The notes under the pieces were generated by a model. The model had not been told where the DNA came from, made no database searches, and saw only the letters and a program-made list of their open reading frames with translations. Below, one piece after another: positions 52,419-63,473 of a DNA stretch of 64,000 bases. Origin of the DNA: Actinomycetes bacterium (lineage in GTDB: Bacteria > Actinomycetota > Thermoleophilia > RBG-16-64-13). The stretch lies in assembly GCA_024637035.1 (NCBI GenBank), contig JAGXFW010000016.1, positions 248,001 through 312,000 of the forward strand, written 5' to 3'. The first letter of the stretch is position 1. Every line of letters begins with the position of its first letter. Position numbers and translations under genes: made by a program.

Positions 52419-55013
52419 CTAATTCGCAGCGTCGTTCAATTCTATGAAAAGTCGTTCCACCCGTTGCGGCCTGAGCGGGACCCCCGCCAGTTGGGCGAGA
52501 GCGGCCACCAACTCCTCGGGCCGGGCCGTTCCTGCCGGCGTGACCTTCGCGGTGAACCCGATGACCGCCGTTTCTCCGTGCGCCGCGACCATGATGCGAT
52601 CCACGTACGCGCGCACATCCACATGCCGCACGCCGTCGGGACGCACCCGCTTCACTATGATTTCCGAAGAGTGAGTATACCTTGTCGCCGCCTCGCGCAG
52701 CACGTCCAGATCAAGAGGCGCACCACCCGCCGCTGCGTCTCCAGTATGGTCCGCTTCGCCGCTCGCCACTCCCACTCGGTAGGCGGCCCCGACCACGCGG
52801 GCCCCCAGAGCCCGTCGATGATGGTATGGCTCAAAGCCACGGACTTTGAACCCATCGGGCAAGGCGTTCTGCAGGCGCTCGACAAAACCCGGGCCCGGGT
52901 CCTCGGCAAGAGTGAACTCAGCAAGCTCAGCCAGTCCCTCCACTCCCACCGCCCGGGGCAGCGCGAGGGCAAGCAGAGGCTTCGGCCTCAGGCCGCCCGA
53001 GAGCGCGAGGTCGGCCCCGGCGCGGCGTACCGACCGACGCAGCAGTTCCGCGGTGTCGAGATGGGCGAGGTAGCGAGCCCTTCCTTGAGCCGAGAAGGTG
53101 AGGGCGTAGCGGAAGGTCCTCGGCGAACTCTCCCGTGTGCCGGGCACGGGCGCCCGGGTTGTCGGGCGCATCGCCGCCAGATCCATGCCCTCGGCTGGAG
53201 CCCCTCGCTCGGCGAGGTCGATCTCCACACCGTCACGACATGCGCCGCACTCTCCGCAGGCAGACGACCGACAGTCGGGAGTAAGGATGCCCTCCAAAGA
53301 CCGACGCCGCTCGTCGCTCAGGTACTCCTTCGTGACGACACCCTCGATGACGTCCCAGGGCAGCGGTCCGTCAGGGTCGAGGGTCGAGGTGGCGAGGTCT
53401 TCCGCTGAGCGCCCGTATTCCGCAAAGGCCGCGGCCCATGCGTCCGGACGTGCGTGCTCGGTCCACGAGTCGAACCTCGCTCCCTTCTCCCACGCGCTCT
53501 GCACGATCTCGCCCATCTCTTCGCCGCCACGCGCGAGGGCCGCTTCCACATAGCTCGAATCCACCCCGTGGAGGGCGAGGCGTAGCCCTTTCACGCTCAG
53601 CCGGCGCCTCAGGATCTCCTGTCGTCTGCGCAGAGTGGCCCGATCGGCCATGGGTTCCCACTGGAAGGGCGTGAAGGCCTTCGGGATGAAGTTGGTAACA
53701 CTCACGTTCAGTTTGAGGCGAGACGCGCGCGATCCGAGCGACCGCTTCCCCAGGTCACGAAGGGCGAGGCTCAGTTCGGCGATCGCCTCGACGTCGCTGT
53801 CGGTCTCCGTCGGAAGGCCGATCATGAAGTACAGCTTCAGTGTGGTGTGGCCACTCGCGAAGGCTTCCCGTGCAGCATCGAAGACTTCGTCCTCTGTGAC
53901 GTTCTTGTTGATCACGTCACGCATGCGCTGACTCCCCGCCTCCGGGGCCAGAGTCACCGAGGGGCTCGTGGGAGACGTGAGGTGACCGAGCTTCACGGCG
54001 GCGCTGTCGACCCTCAGCGAGGGAAGAGCGACCCGCACCTGTGGGTGGCCACTCGACATGCCGGCCAGGATCTGCCCTATGGCCGAGTGGTCGGTAACGG
54101 AGAGGGAGCCAAGACTCACCTCCTGATGTCCCGTCGCGGCGAGGCCGGCTTCAGCTGCGGCAAGCACCTCACGTGACCCCCGCTCTCTCACGGGCCGGTA
54201 CCACATGCCCGCTTGACAGAAGCGACAGCCGCGGGAGCATCCCCGAGCTACCTCCACCCACGCCCGATCGTGCACACCCTCGGTGAGGGGTACCAAGCAG
54301 TCGGCCGGATACGGGGCGCCCGCAAGCCGGGGAAGCACAGCCTTCGTGACCCCGCGGCTCGAGCCGGGCACGAAGACCCCGCGCATCTCGGCAAGTCGTT
54401 CGAGCCGAACGCTGCGCGATACTCCTTCCGCCAGGGAATCCCTCACGCAGCCGAGCACCTCCCCGAGCACCTCTTCGCCATCGCCGACGACCATCGCATC
54501 GAAGAAGCGACCCATGGGAAGGAAGTCGGCCGTCGCGGGTCCGCCACCTATGACGATCGGGTCGCCCTCTGCGCGCTCGACACTACGCAGCGGGATGCGA
54601 GCGAGGTCGAGGAACTCGAGGACGTTCGTATAGTTGAGTTCGTGCTGGAGAGAGATGCCCACGACGTGGGCGCTCGCCACGGGAGTCCACGTCTCGACGG
54701 TGAGAAGCGGCAGATCGGCTGAGCGCATCTCGGCGATCAGGTCCACCCATGGAAGGTACGCACGTTCGACGCCTACTCCGGGGAGTCCGCGCGCGACGTG
54801 GTACAAGATCTGCATCGCTTGGCTCGAGATGCCGATCTCATACGAGTCGGGGAACGCTAGGACGGTACGGAGCTCATCAGGCTCCCAGGCGAAGCCGGAC
54901 CCTGACCCGATCTCTCCCCCCACCCAGCGTGCCGGGTTTTGGACGCGGCTGAGAGCGTCTTCGAAGCGGTGGCGGATGCCTTCGAACGCCGGAGGCTCGG
55001 TAACGCCGGTCAC
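52419..55013 (-). CDS. Radical SAM protein (TIGR03960 type) fused to a DUF2344/TIGR03936 domain
   Basis: An 864-residue fusion. Residues about 1-230 resemble the B12-binding-like region of this family but lack a DxHxxG motif. The radical SAM core has Cys259, Cys263 and Cys266 in CSRGCRFCQ, then LAPEAGSQRMRDVINKNVTEDEVF. A Cys-rich stretch (CRSSACGECGACRDG, about 590-605) may hold a metal or second cluster. The last part (about 640-864; FRYALTFSAQGRARYLAHLDT) is DUF2344. The family is widely linked to rng, rplU and rpmA, so an RNA or ribosome modification role is suspected but unproven. The GTG overlaps the DUF697 gene stop (GTGA). Confidence 0.85.
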   Translation of the reverse strand: MTGVTEPPAFEGIRHRFEDALSRVQNPARWVGGEIGSGSGFAWEPDELRTVLAFPDSYEIGISSQAMQILYHVARGLPGVGVERAYLPWVDLIAEMRSADLPLLTVETWTPVASAHVVGISLQHELNYTNVLEFLDLARIPLRSVERAEGDPIVIGGGPATADFLPMGRFFDAMVVGDGEEVLGEVLGCVRDSLAEGVSRSVRLERLAEMRGVFVPGSSRGVTKAVLPRLAGAPYPADCLVPLTEGVHDRAWVEVARGCSRGCRFCQAGMWYRPVRERGSREVLAAAEAGLAATGHQEVSLGSLSVTDHSAIGQILAGMSSGHPQVRVALPSLRVDSAAVKLGHLTSPTSPSVTLAPEAGSQRMRDVINKNVTEDEVFDAAREAFASGHTTLKLYFMIGLPTETDSDVEAIAELSLALRDLGKRSLGSRASRLKLNVSVTNFIPKAFTPFQWEPMADRATLRRRQEILRRRLSVKGLRLALHGVDSSYVEAALARGGEEMGEIVQSAWEKGARFDSWTEHARPDAWAAAFAEYGRSAEDLATSTLDPDGPLPWDVIEGVVTKEYLSDERRRSLEGILTPDCRSSACGECGACRDGVEIDLAERGAPAEGMDLAAMRPTTRAPVPGTRESSPRTFRYALTFSAQGRARYLAHLDTAELLRRSVRRAGADLALSGGLRPKPLLALALPRAVGVEGLAELAEFTLAEDPGPGFVERLQNALPDGFKVRGFEPYHHRRALGARVVGAAYRVGVASGEADHTGDAAAGGAPLDLDVLREAATRYTHSSEIIVKRVRPDGVRHVDVRAYVDRIMVAAHGETAVIGFTAKVTPAGTARPEELVAALAQLAGVPLRPQRVERLFIELNDAAN

Positions 55014-55861
55014 GCGCGAAGTCGTCGCGCCAACCCCGAGAGACGCCCGGGGGTAGCGGGCGCGCCCACTTCGAAGTACCGGAGTGCCGCTTCACCTAGG
55101 GCCTTCGTGCCAGTGTAGCCGATGGCTCCCTTGAGTATCCATCCCGGTCCGGGCACGAAATCGAGCACCTGGCGCGCGGCGGCGCGCAGACCGAAACCCG
55201 TGCCCACCACACCCAGCAACTCGATCGCCCGCTCCGTGGTGATCTCCTCGCCATAGATCGCTGCAATCGACAACACCATCTTGATCTGATTCACGGTCAT
55301 GACAGGCATGTCGGTGCCGGGGATGATGAAGGCGGCCCCGACGAGGCCGTTCTGCCTGGCCGTCTTGCCGATCACCTTGCGCGCGGCGAGACTACGCAGA
55401 ACAGGGAAATGGCGCCCCAGGGGCACCGCGTGATCGCCTCCAACCTCCACCACGGCCTTCCATACCGCCCGCCACCCTTGGGGCGAAGGAGCGAAGGAAG
55501 CACGAGCTCGCTGCTTCTCATACCACGTCACCCGGAGCGTGGCCGCAGGGCCCTCGTCCACGGCGACGACGGCGCCCGACGGGAACGAGACGCCCTGGAG
55601 CGCACCCAACCAGGCGTCTTCCTCCGCCGGGTGCGTCAGGACCACGAGCACCTCGGAAGCTCCGAGCACCAAGCCCGCCGCGGATGTCGGCCCACCGGTG
55701 TGATCGCGGACCCACGACCCGGGACCGGACAGCGCGTCTCGGGCGGCGGCGGTGAGGGCCGTATCCCCGGCAAGCACGATGGTGGCCTGGCTGGTGCTCA
55801 CGGCCGCGATCTCTTTGAAAGCGCCCCATATCTTGTTGGGATCAAGCGGCCATCGGGCCAT
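55010..55861 (-). CDS. DUF697-containing protein of unknown function
   Basis: The 283-residue protein has a novel N-terminal half (1-145) with no recognised motif, apart from a nucleotide-hydrolase-like strand pattern (ATIVLAGDTALTAAARDAL). The C-terminal half (about 150-275) matches DUF697, seen in YcjF-like and GTPase-linked membrane proteins: FIIPGTDMPVMTVNQIKMVLSIAAIYGE in short pieces, then VVGTGFGLRAAARQ and FVPGPGWILKGAIGYTGT. No P-loop is present. The ATG at 55861 follows GAGGAG. It overlaps rodA by 20 bp and the radical SAM gene by 4, so it is translated with both. Role unknown. Confidence 0.75.
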   Translation of the reverse strand: MARWPLDPNKIWGAFKEIAAVSTSQATIVLAGDTALTAAARDALSGPGSWVRDHTGGPTSAAGLVLGASEVLVVLTHPAEEDAWLGALQGVSFPSGAVVAVDEGPAATLRVTWYEKQRARASFAPSPQGWRAVWKAVVEVGGDHAVPLGRHFPVLRSLAARKVIGKTARQNGLVGAAFIIPGTDMPVMTVNQIKMVLSIAAIYGEEITTERAIELLGVVGTGFGLRAAARQVLDFVPGPGWILKGAIGYTGTKALGEAALRYFEVGAPATPGRLSGLARRLRA

Positions 55862-57059
55862 GCTGATCTCCTCGCAGGCGCCCACCATAGAGCGCCGTTC
55901 GTGAATGTACGTGCACACTCTGCAGCAATCCTACCGCGGTCAAGAATACCACCAGGCTGCTGCTGCCAAAGCTCACGAAGGGTAAAGGTATACCGGTGAT
56001 GGGCATTATACCGAGGGTCATGCCCACATTGACGAACACCTGGAACAGCAGGATCGCGACCACCCCCGACGCGATGAGCGTGCCATGGAGAGTCTTCGAG
56101 GCTGCGGCGATGCGGATGCCCCTCCACAGCAACACCAGGAACAGCACTAGGAGGATCGCCGAGCCCACGAAGCCGAACTCTTCACTGACCACCGAGAAGA
56201 TGAAGTCGGTGTGGTGCGCCGGAAGGAAGTTCAGATGGGTCTGGGTGCCGTCCATGAAGCCTTTGCCCGAGAACATCCCACTCGCCACGGCTATCTTGCT
56301 CTGCGAGAGCTGGTAGGCGGCGCCGGAAGTATCTTGGTCGGGATTCAGGAAGACGGTCAACCGCTGCAGCTGATACGGCTTGAGGAGCGCGATCCCGAAC
56401 GTCTGCGGCAGTACCCGCAGCACGAGGGTCGTTGCCAGAAGGGCGCCTCCCCCCAGCAGAGCCGCGTGCGTCCACTTGATGCCCCACACCAGGAGCATCA
56501 CCCCGAGCACGGCCGCGAACACCAGCGCCGTACCGAGATCCGGTTGGAGGAACACCAGGAGCGCGGGCAAGGCTACGTACGCCACCGTCTTGAGCAAGAA
56601 GCGGAGACTGCCGCGCAACTCCACACCCTCCGCGAGGAAGGCGGCCAAGGCGAGCACGACAAGGAGCTTGCCGAGTTCCGAGGTCTGAACGTCGAAGAGC
56701 GGGGTCGCGATCCATCTACGCGCTCCCATCCGTTCGGCGCCCACCAGCAGCGTGAGCACGAGGAGGGCCACGTTGCCCCAATACAGGTACCGTTTCAGCC
56801 CCACGAACCAGCTGAAGTCGACCAAGCTCACCACCACCAGCACGAGAAGACCGACCACGAGCCCGAGTGCCTGGTCTCTCACGTACTGTGTGGGCGACGA
56901 GATGTTCTTGTCGGCATGGGTGGCCGAGTAGATCATGGCCATGCCGAACCCCACGAGCGTGAGGGTCGTGATGAGCAGCACCCAATCGATATTGGCAAGA
57001 TACCTGCCCATACTGAAGCCGGCCGAAGGACGATCGGTACCCCTTTGCAGGACACTCAT
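55842..57059 (-). CDS. rodA: RodA, SEDS peptidoglycan polymerase for elongation
   Basis: RodA polymerises lipid II in the side-wall machinery with PBP2. The 405-residue protein has about ten membrane helices and SEDS motifs: VQTSELGKLL, QPDLGTALVF, GSGMFSGKGF-type loop (ASGMFSGKGFMDGTQTHLNFLPAHHTDFIFSV in pieces), EEFGFVG and ITGIPLPFVSFG. The ATG at 57059 follows GGAGGTG and overlaps the mrdA stop (ATGA); an open frame upstream to 57815 overlaps mrdA and is not coding. Its C-terminus overlaps the DUF697 gene. Confidence 0.95.
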   Translation of the reverse strand: MSVLQRGTDRPSAGFSMGRYLANIDWVLLITTLTLVGFGMAMIYSATHADKNISSPTQYVRDQALGLVVGLLVLVVVSLVDFSWFVGLKRYLYWGNVALLVLTLLVGAERMGARRWIATPLFDVQTSELGKLLVVLALAAFLAEGVELRGSLRFLLKTVAYVALPALLVFLQPDLGTALVFAAVLGVMLLVWGIKWTHAALLGGGALLATTLVLRVLPQTFGIALLKPYQLQRLTVFLNPDQDTSGAAYQLSQSKIAVASGMFSGKGFMDGTQTHLNFLPAHHTDFIFSVVSEEFGFVGSAILLVLFLVLLWRGIRIAAASKTLHGTLIASGVVAILLFQVFVNVGMTLGIMPITGIPLPFVSFGSSSLVVFLTAVGLLQSVHVHSRTALYGGRLRGDQHGPMAA

Positions 57060-58930
57060 TCGGTCACCTCCACCTGCGTGGGTCCGGCCGAATCGGTGTT
57101 GAAGTACTCGTCGAGCACTCTCCTCACCACAGGGGCGGCGACCGAACTGCCGTGTCCACCCTTCTCGATGATCGCCACCACGAGTATCTCCGGCGCCGAG
57201 GCCGGCGCGTAGCCCATGAACCACGCATAGTCGTCGTCGGGCTTCTTCTCGGCCGTGCCGGTCTTCCCGGCGACCGCGATGGGGAACCCACGGAAGGCGC
57301 CGTATCCGGTGCCGTTCGGCTCGGAGACGACCAGTCGAAGTCCGCGCCTGATGGCATCGAGTTCTTCGGGGTTCAGGTCCACCCGTCCTCTCACCTCGGT
57401 CTCGAAGTCCTTGATCACGTTGCCCGAGCCGTCGGTGATCTGGCGAACAACACGAGGCACCAGCACGTCGCCGCCGTTGGCGATGGCCGCGGAGGCAACG
57501 GCCAGTTGGAGGGGTGTCACCAGGAGATCGCCCTGCCCGATCGACAAGTTCACGTCGTCGCCCGGCTTCCACAGGCGCGCCTCTTCGCTCTTTCCTGTCA
57601 GTCTCTTCCAATCCTTGTCGGGGACCCGGCCGGATGCTTCCCCGGGAAGATCGATGCCTGAGGCCCGGCCAAAACCGAAGGCCTCGAGACCATCCTGCAG
57701 AATCGGACCTTTCATGTCGTAGAAGATCGCGCCGATGTTGTAGAAGTACGTGTCGCACGAGACCATCAGGGCCTCGACAAGGTTCACGTCGCCGTGGCCG
57801 TCGTCCTTCCAGCACTTCCAGCGCTGTTCTCCGATCCTGAAGCTTCCCGGGTCGTTGTACACCGTGGTCCAGTCGATCAGGTCATTCCGGAGCGCGGCCG
57901 CGGCGACGAACGGCTTGAACGTGGATGCGGCCGGATACAGACCCTTGATCGCCCGATCGAAGAACGGGTTGTTCCCTTCGGGGCTCGTGAGCTCCCGGTA
58001 GATGTCGGTCTTCATGCCCCCGACCCAGCTGGTGAGGTCGTAGTCGGGGTACGAAGCCATGGCCAATACCTCGCCGGTGCGTGGGTCGAGGGCCACGATG
58101 GCCCCGCCCGCAGCGTCCGGGAAGCCCTCTTCGTGGGCCCGCTCGATGCCTTCCACGACGGCCCGCTCCGCCACGTCCTGCAATTCGCTATCGATGGTGA
58201 GCACGAGGTTGCTGCCGGGTTGAGGCTGTATCTCCTGGACCATCCGCTTCGGGCGGCCGGAAGCGTCCACCTCGACGGTACGGGTGCCGTCTTCGCCCCG
58301 GAGCTTCGAGTCATAGACGGCCTCGACGCCGTCCTTGCCCACCATGGCTCCCGGCCCGAGGGTGCGGAACTGCTCTTTCTCGAGGTCTTCGTACGAAACC
58401 TCACCGACATAGCCCAGTATGTGCGTGGCGAAGGCGTTCCGGGGATATGAGCGCAGGTACGACTTCTCGATGCGCACGCCGGGGAACTCCAGGCCATGCT
58501 CTTTCAGGTAGCTCACGATAGGGTTCTCGGGCACATCGGCCTGGATCACGGTGACACGGTACGGGTCGGCCTTCCCCTTCTCGAGCTTCTCCCAGATCTC
58601 GGCCTCCGGCATACCCAGCACCTCGGCGAGCCGAGGCACGACGACTTCGGGCGATCTGAGGTCCATGGGTAGGATGCCCACGCTCAGCCCGGCCCGGTTC
58701 ACCACGAGCGGTTCGCCGTCGCGGTCGTACACGACTCCGCGCGGAGCTGAGATCGCGACCGTGCGCAGCCGCTGTTCGTCCGCTTGATCCGCATACCGGT
58801 CACCGGAGAGGATCTGGAGGAACCAGAGGCGGAACAACAGCACCGCGAACAGGAGCACCGCAGCCGCTGCGAGCACAGCCAGACGTGCGGCGACAGAGGT
58901 ATCGTCGCTCGGAGGTCGTCGCCTACGCAT
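57056..58930 (-). CDS. mrdA: Penicillin-binding protein 2 (elongation transpeptidase)
   Basis: PBP2 crosslinks the side wall with RodA. The 624-residue protein has a short basic tail, one membrane helix (about 15-35), the pedestal domain (ISAPRGVVYDRDGEPLVVN), and a transpeptidase domain with PAASTFKP (SxxK serine), SCD as the SxN-like motif, and AGKTGTAEK. The ATG at 58930 has no strong site; a GTG at 58945 with an AGGCG is an alternative, and the frame stays open to 59044 into mreD. It lies between mreD and rodA. Confidence 0.95.
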   Translation of the reverse strand: MRRRRPPSDDTSVAARLAVLAAAAVLLFAVLLFRLWFLQILSGDRYADQADEQRLRTVAISAPRGVVYDRDGEPLVVNRAGLSVGILPMDLRSPEVVVPRLAEVLGMPEAEIWEKLEKGKADPYRVTVIQADVPENPIVSYLKEHGLEFPGVRIEKSYLRSYPRNAFATHILGYVGEVSYEDLEKEQFRTLGPGAMVGKDGVEAVYDSKLRGEDGTRTVEVDASGRPKRMVQEIQPQPGSNLVLTIDSELQDVAERAVVEGIERAHEEGFPDAAGGAIVALDPRTGEVLAMASYPDYDLTSWVGGMKTDIYRELTSPEGNNPFFDRAIKGLYPAASTFKPFVAAAALRNDLIDWTTVYNDPGSFRIGEQRWKCWKDDGHGDVNLVEALMVSCDTYFYNIGAIFYDMKGPILQDGLEAFGFGRASGIDLPGEASGRVPDKDWKRLTGKSEEARLWKPGDDVNLSIGQGDLLVTPLQLAVASAAIANGGDVLVPRVVRQITDGSGNVIKDFETEVRGRVDLNPEELDAIRRGLRLVVSEPNGTGYGAFRGFPIAVAGKTGTAEKKPDDDYAWFMGYAPASAPEILVVAIIEKGGHGSSVAAPVVRRVLDEYFNTDSAGPTQVEVTE

Positions 58931-58955
58931 CGGTTCGAGATACACGAATAAGCGC

Positions 58956-59483
58956 CTAACTGAAGAGAGGCCCCGCGTCGCGGGGCTGATGTACCAGCTT
59001 GAGTCGCACGAGGCCGAGGTAGAGCGGAGCCGCAAGCAGACCATCGAGTATCGCTGACGGCACCATCTGCTGACGGATCATGGAGAAGAGCGAACCCTCC
59101 GCCCCGGTGGCGATCTGCATGATCCCGTAGACCCCTTGAGACAGGAGCGAGGCCGTAGCCGCCAGGATCACGACGACCCAAGCACTTGCCAGGCCGAACT
59201 CCTCCACGTACCTACCCACGCCATAGCCGGCAAGAAGATACAAGAAGGCCCGTGTGCCCACCGGTTCGAGGAAGACCACATCGGCGGTGAGCCCGGCGAT
59301 GAACCCGAAGACCAGGCCCGTGTTCGAACCCGCGCCGACCGCTACCAAGACGACCGTGATCACGAAGACGTCCGCCCGCACGCCGAGGAGCGGCAGCTGC
59401 GATGCGAACACGGACTGGAGAAACACAGCCAGCAGCACCAAGAGCACGTACCTGCCGATCTCGATGACTCGTGCCCGGATCAT
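58956..59483 (-). CDS. mreD: Rod shape-determining protein MreD
   Basis: MreD is an integral membrane protein of the elongasome. The 175 residues include about five or six hydrophobic helices; family-like features are FLQSVFASQLPLLGVRADVFVI near the N-terminus and GFIAGLTADVVFLEPVG. MreD is poorly conserved, so the call also rests on position between mreC and mrdA. The ATG follows GAGGCGGG. Confidence 0.9.
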   Translation of the reverse strand: MIRARVIEIGRYVLLVLLAVFLQSVFASQLPLLGVRADVFVITVVLVAVGAGSNTGLVFGFIAGLTADVVFLEPVGTRAFLYLLAGYGVGRYVEEFGLASAWVVVILAATASLLSQGVYGIMQIATGAEGSLFSMIRQQMVPSAILDGLLAAPLYLGLVRLKLVHQPRDAGPLFS

Positions 59484-59493
59484 GCCGCCCGCC

Positions 59494-60423
59494 TCACTGC
59501 CCTTCGGACCCCGAATCTTCCGGCACCACGCTACGCATACCCGCGGGATCCTCCTCGACGGCGACGGATGTGGTGAGCACCATCACCTCTTCCAGGGACC
59601 CGAAGTCGACGAAGGGTCGTACCTCGATCTGCTTATAGATGCTCACGTCGGCTTCTCCCACACTGAGGACGATGCCCACAGGGATACCCTTCGGGTAGAT
59701 CTGACCGAAGCCCGAGGTGATGACGATGAACTTCTCCTCGACCGGCTGGTCGCGCTCGACGAAGTCCATGATGAGTCTGCCGGCGAGCGTCCCCTCGAGG
59801 ATGCCCTCGGCCCGGGTGCCCTGGATCAACGTAGCGACGCTCGATGAGGGATCGACTATGAGCTGCACACGCGCCGAGCGCTTGCCCACAGCGATGACCT
59901 TCCCCACCAGGCCCTTGCCCGAAAGCGACTTGTCGGCCGACACGGTAGCACCCACCACGGGTTGGTTGAGTCGGATCCCGTCGTCTTCTCCTCGGTCGAT
60001 CTGTATCCACGACTGCCACATGGTGGGCGACTTCCCGATCACCCTGGCCGTGAGGAACGTGGAGCCCGCCGGGAATATCTCGGCATCCCGAAGACTGAGC
60101 AGCTCCTTCAGGCGGAGGTTCTCTTCGCTCGCTTCATTGAGACGCACGAGCTCACCGCGCAGAGCCTCGACCTCGGGCTCGAGACGCTCGTTCCGGGCGT
60201 TCGCGCCGAGCACGTCGCGGCTCCACCGATAGCCGTCACGGAAGGGCTGCACGGCACGCGCAGCGAAGGACTGCATCGGCGACAGGGTGTCCGATCCGCC
60301 TAGCTGGACGCTATGAAGCAGCCCCGATGCCGGTTCGCGGAAGTAGGCGGTCAACAAGACCAACGAGAGTATGATCGAGGCAGCGAGCAGTATTCGCCGC
60401 CGTAGTACCACGTTTCGCGGCAT
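59494..60423 (-). CDS. mreC: Rod shape-determining protein MreC
   Basis: MreC is an extracytoplasmic scaffold that activates the RodA-PBP2 pair. The 309-residue protein has one N-terminal helix (about 10-28), a coiled coil (about 72-110; LEPEVEALRGELVRLNEAS) and a beta-rich C-terminal domain with ARVIGKSPTMWQSWIQIDRG and ITSGFGQIYPKGIPVGIV. The tail is acidic. The ATG follows CGGAGGG, 17 bp after mreB. Confidence 0.95.
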   Translation of the reverse strand: MPRNVVLRRRILLAASIILSLVLLTAYFREPASGLLHSVQLGGSDTLSPMQSFAARAVQPFRDGYRWSRDVLGANARNERLEPEVEALRGELVRLNEASEENLRLKELLSLRDAEIFPAGSTFLTARVIGKSPTMWQSWIQIDRGEDDGIRLNQPVVGATVSADKSLSGKGLVGKVIAVGKRSARVQLIVDPSSSVATLIQGTRAEGILEGTLAGRLIMDFVERDQPVEEKFIVITSGFGQIYPKGIPVGIVLSVGEADVSIYKQIEVRPFVDFGSLEEVMVLTTSVAVEEDPAGMRSVVPEDSGSEGQ

Positions 60424-60440
60424 ACGAGCCCTCCGCTAGT

Positions 60441-62262
<1,822 letters not shown>

Positions 62263-62276
62263 CGCCCAGTCCGATC

Positions 62277-62699
62277 CTACGGCAGGAGCTCCGACTCCGA
62301 GAAGTACAGGGCGATCTCGCGCTCGGCGCTCGCGGTGCTGTCGGACCCGTGCACGACGTTCTGGCCGATCTCAAGCGCGTAGTCACCGCGGATCGTGCCG
62401 GGAGCCGCGTTCACCGGGTCGGTGGCCCCCATCATGCTCCGCGACACCTGCACCGCCGACACGCCCTCGACCACCATCGCCACGATCGGCCCTGAGGTGA
62501 GAAAGGCGACAAGCTCGCCGAAGAACGGTTTCTCGCGGTGCTCCTCGTAGTGCTCCTCGGCCAATCCGCGCGCGGCCTGCAGGAGCTTCATGCCTTTGAG
62601 CACGAAGCCCCGACGCTCGAAGCGTGCTGTCACCTCGCCCACCAATCCACGCTCGACACCGTTGGGCTTGACGAGCACCAAAGTGCGTTCTATCGCCAT
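62277..62699 (-). CDS. ndk: Nucleoside diphosphate kinase
   Basis: Ndk transfers the gamma phosphate between nucleoside triphosphates and diphosphates. The 140-residue protein has [17 protein letters not shown] near the N-terminus and the catalytic histidine in NVVHGSDS (about 114-121). The ATG follows GAGGAGG. It is 14 bp before maf. Confidence 0.97.
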   Translation of the reverse strand: MAIERTLVLVKPNGVERGLVGEVTARFERRGFVLKGMKLLQAARGLAEEHYEEHREKPFFGELVAFLTSGPIVAMVVEGVSAVQVSRSMMGATDPVNAAPGTIRGDYALEIGQNVVHGSDSTASAEREIALYFSESELLP

Positions 62700-62834
62700 G
62701 TCGTCCTCCTCATCGATTCCAACAAAGACTCAGGGTTCTTTCAGGAAGCCCACGCGCGGATTATCCCGTCACGCGAGAGTGGCGCCAGAAAGCGTTCGCC
62801 GTATCCCCAAACCGGGGCCGAGCGCTGCCCGAAC

Positions 62835-63329
62835 TCAGCGGAGGCTCACCTCGCTCACGCTGGCAGAGCCAGGCGTGGCGACGACATCCGTGGCGCAGTA
62901 CGGGCACACCTTCCACGAGCGTTCTAGTGGACGCTCGCACGCCGGGCACGCGTGCCGCAAGGCCTTACGGCACTTCGGGCACGCGATGTAGTCCTCGCGC
63001 ACCGGCTCGCGGCAGTTCGGGCAGGCCCGAACGGCGCTCAACTCCATCTCCACCGCACGCATCTCGAGGTCGCGCTCCCGCACGTCTACCAAGTATTCAG
63101 ACGGCCGTAGGATGGTGTAGACGAGCGTGCCGATGAATGGGAAGACCAATGACGTGGCCACGGCCACCGCTGTGATCAAGCCGTCTTCGATCCTCTTGCG
63201 AGCGTCCTTCAACGTCCAGAAGACCAGTGACAGCCACAGCACGACGACAGAGAACCAAATGAGGTACCAGGCGAGGGTCCAACCTTCCCACCCGATGATG
63301 TTCTGTATGGTCTGGAGAGCGTTGTCCAA
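62835..63329 (-). CDS. Two-helix membrane protein with double zinc ribbon
   Basis: The 164-residue protein has two hydrophobic helices (about 18-40 and 52-74), then a cytoplasmic tail with four CxxC pairs: CPNC, CPKC, CPAC and CPYC (about 102-146), i.e. two zinc ribbons. The start is TTG at 63329 with TAGGAG 6-7 bases upstream. It may sense or recruit partners at the membrane; no homologue with known function is recognised. It follows the small membrane gene by 9 bp and precedes ndk by 135 bp. Confidence 0.8.
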   Translation of the reverse strand: MDNALQTIQNIIGWEGWTLAWYLIWFSVVVLWLSLVFWTLKDARKRIEDGLITAVAVATSLVFPFIGTLVYTILRPSEYLVDVRERDLEMRAVEMELSAVRACPNCREPVREDYIACPKCRKALRHACPACERPLERSWKVCPYCATDVVATPGSASVSEVSLR

Positions 63330-63338
63330 GCCTCGCTC

Positions 63339-63473
63339 CTAAACGAGTCGTGTGCCCACCACATAGCCGATCACGAAGAATACCACGACGATCACCAGCA
63401 GCACGAGGATCATGAACAGCATCACGTCCCGGGTCTGCCGGCCACCCGACGAGGCTCGACGCTCACGCGCCAT
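63339..63473 (-). CDS. 44-residue single-pass membrane microprotein
   Basis: A 44-codon reading frame starting ATG at 63473 encodes a basic N-terminus (MARERRASSGGRQTRD), one strongly hydrophobic helix (about 17-40) and a short tail TRLV. Codon use follows the neighbourhood, and a membrane helix of this quality is unlikely by chance. It overlaps the end of folC by 11 bp and is followed after 9 bp by the zinc-ribbon membrane gene. There is no clear ribosome site, so it may depend on coupling to folC. Function unknown. Confidence 0.65.
   Translation of the reverse strand: MARERRASSGGRQTRDVMLFMILVLLVIVVVFFVIGYVVGTRLV

Noticed and set aside
51567-53408. Plus-strand open frame of over 600 codons opposite rng and the radical SAM gene
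   Set aside because: Crosses two real genes and their gap; no domain recognised.
57060-57815. Upstream extension of the rodA frame through mrdA
   Set aside because: The added part is an out-of-frame copy of mrdA; the ATG at 57059 has a strong ribosome site and ATGA coupling.
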